Shown one piece after another: positions 1 through 5,475 of a stretch of 7,629 nucleotides of DNA. The notes beneath the pieces are model-generated. The model ran no database searches. It was not told where the DNA came from and saw only the letters and a list, made by a program, of their open reading frames with translations. The DNA comes from Bacillota bacterium (GTDB lineage Bacteria > Bacillota > Clostridia > Peptostreptococcales > Anaerovoracaceae): positions 1 through 7,629 of the forward strand of contig JAFYKS010000114.1 in NCBI GenBank assembly GCA_017537495.1, read 5' to 3'. Made by a program: the position numbers and the translations under genes. Positions within the stretch are counted from its first letter, which is position 1, and every line of letters starts with the position of its first letter.

Positions 1-333
1 TGCGCAAACGTGATATACGATGACAATTATATGCAGAAGATGGGCGGTTCCAGTTTCGAACTGGCCGCACCTCTTCTCTGGGGAAAAGGTGTCTGCAGCG
101 GAATTTCCAAAGCGGCAAAATTTCTCTTCGACCAGGTGGGAATCCGCAGCATCCTGATGACGGGCCGTACAAAGGACCGGGCAGGTGTTTTGGGTGAGGA
201 ACATTGCTGGCTCATGGTGAAAATCGATGGGCAGCGTTACCACCTGGACCTGACCTTTGATATGACAACGAAAACAAAGCGGTATTTTAACCTGACAGAC
301 CAGGAAATCCTGGAAGACCGCATTCTGATATAG
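1..333 (+). CDS. Transglutaminase-like cysteine protein, C-terminal part (5' end outside window)
   Basis: The reading frame is open from the first base, so the start lies upstream; the GTG at 10 is probably internal. The visible 110 residues match the catalytic end of a bacterial transglutaminase-like (papain-fold) domain. Counting from the first codon, the 'GKGVCSG' stretch supplies the nucleophile Cys32, His68 lies in 'EEHCWLMVKIDG', and Asp83 lies in 'YHLDLTFD'. This is the family's usual C...H...D order and spacing, including the typical aromatic strand between His and Asp. Such domains act as peptidases or cross-linking enzymes, often on cell-envelope substrates; the substrate here is unknown. 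The protein ends soon after the domain, so any other domains would be N-terminal and unseen. It lies 24 bases upstream of the large kinase-like gene and probably shares its transcript. I am confident of the fold and not of the function. Confidence 0.8.
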   Translation, partial: CANVIYDDNYMQKMGGSSFELAAPLLWGKGVCSGISKAAKFLFDQVGIRSILMTGRTKDRAGVLGEEHCWLMVKIDGQRYHLDLTFDMTTKTKRYFNLTDQEILEDRILI

Positions 334-357
334 AAAAACAGGAGAAAGGAGCAGACT

Positions 358-2355
358 ATGCCAACTTATCAGGGAATGCATGGTACATATACCATCATAG
401 AGCCTTGCCGGGCCAGCGGCGGCGAGGGAGAGATTTTCAACATCCGCGGCAAAAAAAATCTGGTGCTGAAGCGCCTTTCAGACCGTCACCGCACTACATC
501 CCGCCTGAAGAAGCTGGAAGCGATGATTAGTGCAGGTGTACCGCCGGCCCTGCTGGATCAGATGACCTGGCCGGTAGATATCGTTTATGAAGGGGGACAG
601 TTTGTTGGTTATGTAATGCCTGCCCTGCATAACACAGAAGACCTGAATGTAATTTACAGCGATAAATATAAGCTGAAGCTGGAAGATTACATCACCATAG
701 CGATGAATCTGTGCGTACCTTTGGACGGTCTTCATCAGCTGGGACAGTACGTTGGTGACGGCAATCCGGAAAACATCTGTATAGATCCGAAAAATCTGAC
801 GGTAACACTGGTGGATACCGACAGCTACACCGTAACAGATCGGGCCAGCGGACGTATTTATCCATGTGTGGTAGGGCTTGGACCTTATCTGGCACCGGAG
901 GTTCAAGCGGTGATGAACCAGAATCACGGCCTGATCAATGTACCTGCAGATACTTTCAATGAATATACTGACCGATTCTGGCTGGCGGTTCACATTTTCG
1001 CATTGCTCATGAACGGTGCACATCCTTTCGCAGTGCGTCAGGGAAGCCAGACAAACATGCCTCACATGTCAGCAGGACAGTCTTCCGTAAACCTGCCGCA
1101 GCCAAACGAGAACATCTGCAGAGGTTTCTTCCCGCATACCATGCATCAGGCCGGACTGGACATCCCGGTTTACTGTCCGAGATTTGATTATCTGCCGGTT
1201 TCTGTTCAAAATCTCTTCATTCGGGCTTTCGTGGATGGTCACAGCAATCCATCCGTCCGCCCGTCTGCGAGAGAGTGGTTTGCTGAACTTGGACGCATGA
1301 AGGCGTCGCTGGTAAGTGGTACACACTGCAGAAAACATCAGCATCAGTATCCGTCATCTGCAGGATTTTGTCCATGGTGCGAGCTGGGAACAAGAACTGT
1401 TCCAAAGCAGGTGAATAATGCCGGTGCAGGGAATGGCAGATATCAGGCAGGCATGCAAGGCGGAGGAAATGGCCGCAGCAGACGCAGAACAGGCTGTCTC
1501 AGCCTGCTGGGGACTTTGCTTGGAATCCTGATCAGTATCGCAGTTCTGCTGGCAGTACCGGTGGCATGCACCGCTAATATGATGGATATTCACAGGTCTG
1601 AAGAGGCTGCACGTCAGGAGGCGAACAAGCAGAAAATCGAAGAACTGCGCCAGGAAATGCAGAATTCTCAGCAGGAAGAACCTGCACCTTATGAAAGCGG
1701 AATGCAGGCAGACGGCAGCTGGACGCATCCTCATGACAATCGTGTCCTTCAGGTGGCTGACACCGCTTATCACAACCTGAGTGCCAGCGTTTCTGATGCC
1801 ATGCCGGAAGTGGAGTTCGGGCTGGAACCAGGATTTGATGGGATTTATTATCTGCAGACTATGGACTCTGACCAGCAGCTTTGTGTGCGGCTTTATGATG
1901 ACACCGGATTTTGTGTAGCAAGCTATGTTTCCGAGGAAAACGGTGATGGCGTTTTTGTAGAACTGAAAGCAGATCACATGTACAGACTGAAGGTGGAACG
2001 CCGGTTTGCTGATACCGGAAACTTCCAGATCCGCTGGTGGCTCCAGAAGCAGACGGAAGATATTACAAATTATGGTGCAGTCCGTGACTCCATTGACTTT
2101 AACAATCAGGAGAACTGTTATCTTTTCCGCTGCAGTGCTTCCAAAGAATACCGTTTCTGTTTCACAGAGGCGGCGGAAGAGCTCAGGCTGAAAATTTACA
2201 TTTACGATTCCAACTGGAACCGGATTACCTCTGCCATCGACGTGACGCAGGGATTCGGCCCATATGCAGAACTGCAGGCAGGACAGAACTATTATATTAA
2301 AGTCAGTGCTTATGGCTGCGGTGATTATACCCTGGATGTGCAGCAGACCGGGTAG
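358..2355 (+). CDS. Membrane-spanning protein-kinase-like protein with zinc ribbon and extracytoplasmic beta-repeat domains
   Basis: 665 residues; ATG preceded by AAAGGAG six bases upstream. Residues about 8-315 form a divergent protein kinase domain of the COG4248 type. Visible elements are a glycine-rich turn (GGEGE, 21-25), Lys38 (LVLKRL), a catalytic loop GDGNPEN with Asp134 and Asn139, a DTD motif (153-155) in place of DFG, an APE-like triplet (179-181), Asp205 and Arg301. The catalytic residues are present, so it may be active. A CxxH/CxxC zinc ribbon follows (Cys324, His327, Cys338, Cys341), then a Gly/Arg-rich linker, one transmembrane helix (about 380-403), a short coiled coil (about 412-440), and two related beta-rich domains (about 465-562 and 566-663) resembling bacterial pre-peptidase C-terminal (PPC) domains. 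Predicted topology is kinase inside and beta domains outside, as in receptor-like kinases. Ligand and substrate are unknown. Confidence 0.85.
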   Translation: MPTYQGMHGTYTIIEPCRASGGEGEIFNIRGKKNLVLKRLSDRHRTTSRLKKLEAMISAGVPPALLDQMTWPVDIVYEGGQFVGYVMPALHNTEDLNVIYSDKYKLKLEDYITIAMNLCVPLDGLHQLGQYVGDGNPENICIDPKNLTVTLVDTDSYTVTDRASGRIYPCVVGLGPYLAPEVQAVMNQNHGLINVPADTFNEYTDRFWLAVHIFALLMNGAHPFAVRQGSQTNMPHMSAGQSSVNLPQPNENICRGFFPHTMHQAGLDIPVYCPRFDYLPVSVQNLFIRAFVDGHSNPSVRPSAREWFAELGRMKASLVSGTHCRKHQHQYPSSAGFCPWCELGTRTVPKQVNNAGAGNGRYQAGMQGGGNGRSRRRTGCLSLLGTLLGILISIAVLLAVPVACTANMMDIHRSEEAARQEANKQKIEELRQEMQNSQQEEPAPYESGMQADGSWTHPHDNRVLQVADTAYHNLSASVSDAMPEVEFGLEPGFDGIYYLQTMDSDQQLCVRLYDDTGFCVASYVSEENGDGVFVELKADHMYRLKVERRFADTGNFQIRWWLQKQTEDITNYGAVRDSIDFNNQENCYLFRCSASKEYRFCFTEAAEELRLKIYIYDSNWNRITSAIDVTQGFGPYAELQAGQNYYIKVSAYGCGDYTLDVQQTG

Positions 2356-2367
2356 GAGGTGGAGCAT

Positions 2368-3012
2368 ATGAGACGAAGAAACGGCAGAGTGCCATGGTGG
2401 CTGATTCTGATACTGATTCTGAATCTTCTGATCCGTATTATTCCGCAGGAGTGGATTATCGGTCCCGCACCAACCGCAGAAAACGTACGCCAGCAGGCGG
2501 AAGCGTGGATTGCAGAACAGAAAGAGCCGGCTGCAGATGTTTTGCAGGATGAAAACAGGTGGCTCGGCCTCAGCGAAAGAGAAAAGGTCCGGATTTTGGA
2601 AAGACTGGCAGAAGAACAGGCCGCATCACTTGGACTTTGGAAACATATTGACGTGAAAGTTGTGGAACTGGAAGACAATCTGGCAGGACAGTATGATGAC
2701 CGGACACGGACCATCGAAATTGACGCAGAATGTTTTGAGAAATACCGACCGGAAAAACTGGCTTATGTGGTCTGCCACGAAGTCCGGCATGCATACCAGT
2801 TTGCTTTGGCTGATGCCTGGATGAACCTTTGTGCGGATTCCCGTTATGCAGATCTGGAACTTTTCGATATGATGGAGGAATGCTACGAAGGACTGAACAA
2901 TTACTGCCATGCATCGGAAGACCTGGAGGCTTATAAAAATCAGTGGGTCGAAATCGATGCCCGGGAGTATGCGGATAGAGAAATAACACGTATCTGGCTG
3001 AAAAAAGGATGA
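2368..3012 (+). CDS. Membrane-anchored zinc metalloprotease-like protein (HEVRH)
   Basis: 214 residues from ATG 2368. An in-frame GTG at 2359 lies inside the Shine-Dalgarno AGGAGG (2354-2359), so the ATG eight bases after it is the better start. The N-terminus is MRRRNGR followed by one hydrophobic helix (about 10-25), a signal anchor or uncleaved signal peptide that should place the rest outside the membrane. Residues about 35-90 are helical and charged. The core has the zincin motif HEVRH (137-141), with His137 and His141 as zinc ligands and Glu138 as catalytic base. A downstream E-x-D-A-x-x-Y-A stretch (195-202) is a plausible source of the third ligand, as in other small HExxH proteins. 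The Shine-Dalgarno overlaps the stop of the kinase gene, suggesting coupled translation. The target is unknown. It might cleave an envelope protein or the kinase's outer domain, but nothing shows this directly. Confidence 0.75.
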   Translation: MRRRNGRVPWWLILILILNLLIRIIPQEWIIGPAPTAENVRQQAEAWIAEQKEPAADVLQDENRWLGLSEREKVRILERLAEEQAASLGLWKHIDVKVVELEDNLAGQYDDRTRTIEIDAECFEKYRPEKLAYVVCHEVRHAYQFALADAWMNLCADSRYADLELFDMMEECYEGLNNYCHASEDLEAYKNQWVEIDAREYADREITRIWLKKG

Positions 3013-3033
3013 ATAGGGGGACGTAATCAGATT

Positions 3034-3810
3034 ATGAAATTATATGGAATCAAGGGAGATATTTATGAAGTGCTCTGTGAAGAGAATCCTCTGATTGAGG
3101 AAACCCACGGCTGGCTTTTTCCTGTGGAAGGTCATCCGGAGCTTACGGCCAAACTGTTTCACCCTGACGGTCTGATGAATGGGCAGGATAAAGTGAAGGA
3201 AAAGAATTTCCAAAGGTTGATGGAGCTGTGGATTCCGGCGGATGCTTTAGAGCATGTGGTATGGCCGGCGGACGGTCTGTGGAATGAAAAGGGCTGTTTC
3301 CTCGGATTTCTGAGGCCTTCCGTTTCAGGCTATATGACTCTGGAAAAGGTTGTGAAACGGCAGAAGACCATGGATGTGGAGGATAAACTCCGCATTGCCC
3401 GCCAGCTTATTGCAGCAGTTAAGTCTGTGCACCGCATGGATGTGCTCTGCGGCAATCTGCACCGTCAAAATATCCTGGTTTCACAGGACTATGATAAAGT
3501 ACTTCTGGCTGGAGCGGACTATTTTCGGTTCCGAAATGAAGAGGGAGGATATTTTGTACTGAATGAATCTGTGTACCGGAATCCTGACACGGGACTGAGC
3601 ATCCCGAGGGTGCCGGATGATTTGGCGGTAGCAAACCATCTAAAAAAATTGTTTGAAAGCCAGCTGCTGAAGATGAAACTGCCGCACTGGGAAAGAGCCT
3701 TTTTCCTGGCCTTTCTTAACGGCATGAACAATCCTGACAGACGTCCGCGGCTGGAAGAATATGAAGAGTTACTGGATGAATTTGAAGAAATGTTGAAAAA
3801 GGAGGAGTAA
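3034..3810 (+). CDS. Kinase-fold protein, probable pseudokinase, paralogous to the upstream kinase
   Basis: 258 residues with no membrane segment, so probably cytoplasmic. It aligns by eye with the kinase domain of the 665-residue neighbour. The 'WPAD...GCFLGFLRP' stretch (77-94) matches 'WPVD...GQFVGYVMP', CGNLHRQN (139-146) matches the catalytic loop, DDLAVANHLKKLF (195-207) matches the region after Asp205, and NP-x-x-RP-x-x-x-E-Y (233-243) matches the C-terminal arginine motif. Lys40 (TAKLF) is a candidate for the nucleotide-binding lysine. Two key acids are changed: the catalytic Asp becomes Asn141 and the first Asp of the DTD motif becomes Gly160. Loss of both points to a pseudokinase that may bind or regulate the active partner. 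There is no recognisable glycine loop. AGGGGGA lies rather far upstream of ATG 3034 (about 13 bases), so translation may be weak or coupled to the preceding gene. Confidence 0.75.
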   Translation: MKLYGIKGDIYEVLCEENPLIEETHGWLFPVEGHPELTAKLFHPDGLMNGQDKVKEKNFQRLMELWIPADALEHVVWPADGLWNEKGCFLGFLRPSVSGYMTLEKVVKRQKTMDVEDKLRIARQLIAAVKSVHRMDVLCGNLHRQNILVSQDYDKVLLAGADYFRFRNEEGGYFVLNESVYRNPDTGLSIPRVPDDLAVANHLKKLFESQLLKMKLPHWERAFFLAFLNGMNNPDRRPRLEEYEELLDEFEEMLKKEE

Positions 3811-3812
3811 AA

Positions 3813-3935
3813 ATGGCTAAGAGTGATTATTTCAAGTGTCCTGAATGCGGATATGCTGAACTGCGAAAGATTCTGGGTGACGTTTCTTATACACCATGTC
3901 CTGAGTGCGGATGCCGCCAGATGTACAGAGTATAG
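3813..3935 (+). CDS. 40-residue zinc-ribbon micro-protein (two CPECG knuckles)
   Basis: ATG 3813 lies two bases after the stop of the pseudokinase gene and five bases after AGGAGGAG (3800-3807), a very strong site within the previous coding end. The product begins MAKSDYFKCPECG and ends with a second CPECG followed by CRQMYRV. Cys9/Cys12 and Cys29/Cys32 form a complete four-cysteine zinc ribbon, with Cys34 as an extra cysteine. The two knuckles are 16 residues apart, so the whole protein is one rubredoxin- or ribbon-like module. Possible roles are a metal-bound adaptor, a nucleic-acid binder or a partner of the kinase, whose own zinc ribbon is a separate CxxH/CxxC type. Good codon structure, a strong ribosome site and tight linkage support a real gene; its function is unknown. 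Confidence 0.8.
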   Translation: MAKSDYFKCPECGYAELRKILGDVSYTPCPECGCRQMYRV

Positions 3936-3947
3936 GAGGCGCTGATC

Positions 3948-4067
3948 ATGGAAAAAAATATCTGCAGCAGATGCGTTTACTGGATTCACGGTGTATGCCG
4001 AATTACACAGGAAAGACGTAATGACGGAACCTGTAACTGCGGTATGTTCCGTGAAAGAGAAAACTGA
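3948..4067 (+). CDS. 39-residue cysteine-rich micro-protein
   Basis: ATG 3948 lies eight bases after AGGAGG (3934-3939), which overlaps the TAG of the preceding micro-gene. The product contains Cys6-x-x-Cys9, the aromatic run VYW (10-12), His14, Cys17, and Cys29-x-Cys31 followed by GMF. The layout CxxCxxW...GxC...CxC...F is that of a small metal-binding or iron-sulfur-like fold, with five cysteines and one histidine as possible ligands. It resembles tiny 'C-x-x-C-x-[YF]-[FW]...G-x-C' hypothetical proteins that I recall from Firmicutes, but I cannot name a family. It is the last gene of the operon, 18 bases before the terminator palindrome. The charged tail RERREN-like ending gives no further clue. 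Coding status is supported by the ribosome site and linkage. Confidence 0.72.
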   Translation: MEKNICSRCVYWIHGVCRITQERRNDGTCNCGMFREREN

Positions 4068-4085
4068 TACTTAAACGGAAATGCA

Positions 4086-4120
4086 AAAAGACCACTGCAT
4101 GCAGTGGTCTTTTGATTTTT
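4086..4120. terminator. Bidirectional intrinsic terminator between convergent genes
   Basis: Positions 4086-4113 are a perfect 28-base palindrome: four A, GACCACTGCA, its exact complement, and four T. Folded as RNA, the GC-containing stem is followed by U-rich sequence on either strand. On the + strand these are TTTT and then ATTTTT to 4120; on the - strand they are the complement of the A run at 4085-4089. It therefore fits the end of both the + strand kinase operon (last stop at 4067) and the - strand alr gene (stop at 4132). Confidence 0.9.
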
Positions 4121-4131
4121 CAGTATGAATC

Positions 4132-5277
4132 TTACTTTACGTAAACCTTTGGCAGTCTCTGGCCGAATGCACAGCAGATTTCGTAGTTGATGGTGCCGGT
4201 AGCCTTGGCGATATCTTCTGCAGTCACTTCCAGGTTGCCGTCTGTACCCATGATGATACATTCGTCACCAACCTTTACGTCAGGAACGTCAGTTACATCA
4301 ACCATGCACTGGTCCATGCAGATGTTGCCCGCGATTGGAGCCAGAACACCGTTTACGATAACCTTTGCCTGGGAAGAGTAAGGACGAGGATAGCCGTCCG
4401 CATAGCCCAGAGCCAGGGTTGCAATCTTGGAAGGTCTTTCGGAGATGAAACGTCTGCCGTAGCCTACGGAGAAGTTTTCGCCAACTTCCTTCAGATGTAC
4501 GATGTTGGCCTTAATCTGCATTACAGGCTTGATGGACAGCTGGTTTCTGTCTACTTCATCGGATGGGTACTGACCGTAGAGGATGATACCAGGACGGCAT
4601 GCATCGAAGTAAACGGTAGGCAGTTCCATGATGGACGCGCTGTTTGCCAGAATCTTCTGCGGAACTTCCACGCCGGCAGCAGTCAGTGCGTCGTAGAACT
4701 TGTTGAAGTTGTCTTCCTGCCAGTGGGAATAAGTCTTGTCAAATGCGTCAGCGGTGGACATATGAGAGAACAGACCCTTGATCTTGAAGCCTTCCAGGTC
4801 CATCATCTTCTTTACGTCTTCCACTGCAGCACCAATGTTTGCATCGTCCGGCAGATAACCGATTCTGCCCATACCGGTGTCAACTGCAATCAAACCGTGA
4901 ACCACCTTGCCTGCCTTTACTGCAGCTTCGCTGATAGCAGCAGCGTTGGAGGAACTGCAAACTACAGGAGTGATGTCGTGTTCTACGATGAAGTCTGCAT
5001 ACATGTCAGGAGTCAGGCCCAGCATGATAATTTCTTCCTTAATACCTGCTTCGCGCAGAGTCAGTGCTTCCTGCAGAGTCGCAATCGCCAGAGTCTTTAC
5101 GCCGTTTGCGATCAGAACTTCTGCAACCTTTACGGAACCGTGACCGTAAGCGTCAGCCTTGATAACACCGATCATTTCACGGTCTTCACCGATCTTTGCA
5201 CGGATCTGCTTAATGTTGTAATCCAGGTTGGATAAATTGATTTCGGCCCAAGCGGGTCTGATGGCTTCTTTGTACAT
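4132..5277 (-). CDS. alr: Alanine racemase
   Basis: PLP-dependent interconversion of L- and D-alanine in the cytoplasm, supplying D-Ala for peptidoglycan. I chose ATG 5277 (381 residues) over the in-frame ATG 5286, because GAGGAG directly abuts the upstream ATG but sits nine bases before the downstream one. The choice also puts the PLP lysine at residue 40, close to Lys39 of the Geobacillus enzyme. With that numbering, the N-terminal TIM barrel has VIKADAYGHG (Lys40), Arg138, His172, Asn212-Ser213 and Arg228. The C-terminal beta domain has the second catalytic base Tyr273 (SVGYG), Met321-Asp322 (CMDQ) and the closing INYEICC and LPKVYV motifs. The length is typical and all key residues are present. 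It is transcribed alone from its own promoter, divergent from the transporter. Confidence 0.97.
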   Translation of the reverse strand: MYKEAIRPAWAEINLSNLDYNIKQIRAKIGEDREMIGVIKADAYGHGSVKVAEVLIANGVKTLAIATLQEALTLREAGIKEEIIMLGLTPDMYADFIVEHDITPVVCSSSNAAAISEAAVKAGKVVHGLIAVDTGMGRIGYLPDDANIGAAVEDVKKMMDLEGFKIKGLFSHMSTADAFDKTYSHWQEDNFNKFYDALTAAGVEVPQKILANSASIMELPTVYFDACRPGIILYGQYPSDEVDRNQLSIKPVMQIKANIVHLKEVGENFSVGYGRRFISERPSKIATLALGYADGYPRPYSSQAKVIVNGVLAPIAGNICMDQCMVDVTDVPDVKVGDECIIMGTDGNLEVTAEDIAKATGTINYEICCAFGQRLPKVYVK

Positions 5278-5286
5278 GTCAAACAT

Positions 5287-5295
5287 CTCCTCTTT
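5287..5295 (-). promoter_or_regulatory. Ribosome binding site that decides the alr start
   Basis: Read on the - strand, AAAGAGGAG ends directly against the ATG at 5286-5284, leaving no room for normal initiation there. It lies nine bases before the ATG at 5277-5275. The downstream ATG is therefore the likely start, and the protein begins MYKEAIRPAW. Confidence 0.75.
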
Positions 5296-5321
5296 ATCTT
5301 TATAGTTGATTTAATCTGTAA

Positions 5322-5354
5322 AATATTGTTTCGGATACGAATTCCACCAATATT
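5322..5354. repeat. Inverted repeat AATATTG-N19-CAATATT at the alr promoter
   Basis: The left arm is 5322-5328 and the right arm 5348-5354; the arms are exact seven-base reverse complements. The right arm overlaps the alr -10 box and the left arm lies just downstream of the expected transcription start, so the pair could be an operator. Short AT-rich arms of this kind also occur by chance. Confidence 0.3.
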
Positions 5355-5380
5355 ATAGTCTTTCGGACAGGGATTTTCAA
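5352..5380 (-). promoter_or_regulatory. Sigma-A-type promoter of alr
   Basis: On the - strand, TTGAAA (5380-5375) is followed after exactly 17 bases by a perfect TATAAT (5357-5352). Transcription would start near 5345, giving an untranslated leader of about 70 bases before the alr start. This is the best promoter match in the window. Confidence 0.8.
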
Positions 5381-5410
5381 GGCGAATGTGTATTTTACGC
5401 CAAATTCTGT

Positions 5411-5444
5411 TTGCATATTTCCCGAAAACATAGTAAGCTATAAT
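5411..5444 (+). promoter_or_regulatory. Probable promoter of the sodium symporter gene
   Basis: A perfect TATAAT lies at 5439-5444, 31 bases before the transporter ATG. The best -35-like hexamer, TTGCAT (5411-5416), is 22 bases upstream, longer than the usual 16-18. No good hexamer sits at the ideal distance, and there is no extended TG motif. The -10 is credible; the -35 is uncertain, which could mean a weak or activator-dependent promoter. Confidence 0.5.
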
Positions 5445-5475
5445 TTATACAAGTTATCAAGGAGATGATTTATAA

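Noticed and set aside
478..1065. Open frame of 195 codons on the - strand opposite the kinase domain
   Set aside because: It overlaps essential kinase motifs in the opposite strand and shows no start signal or known domain.
1354..2367. Long open frame of 337 codons on the - strand opposite the large kinase gene
   Set aside because: The + strand frame encodes recognisable kinase, zinc ribbon, membrane and beta domains. The - strand product has no recognisable domain and no good ribosome site, so it is a shadow.
2359..2367. GTG at 2359 as start of the zincin gene
   Set aside because: It overlaps the Shine-Dalgarno sequence itself. The ATG at 2368 is correctly spaced and is followed directly by an arginine-rich N-terminus and membrane helix, as expected for a signal anchor.
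4495..5235. Open frame of 246 codons on the + strand inside alr
   Set aside because: alr is unambiguous on the - strand with all catalytic residues. The + strand product is Cys/Val/His-rich without a domain, typical of an antisense shadow.
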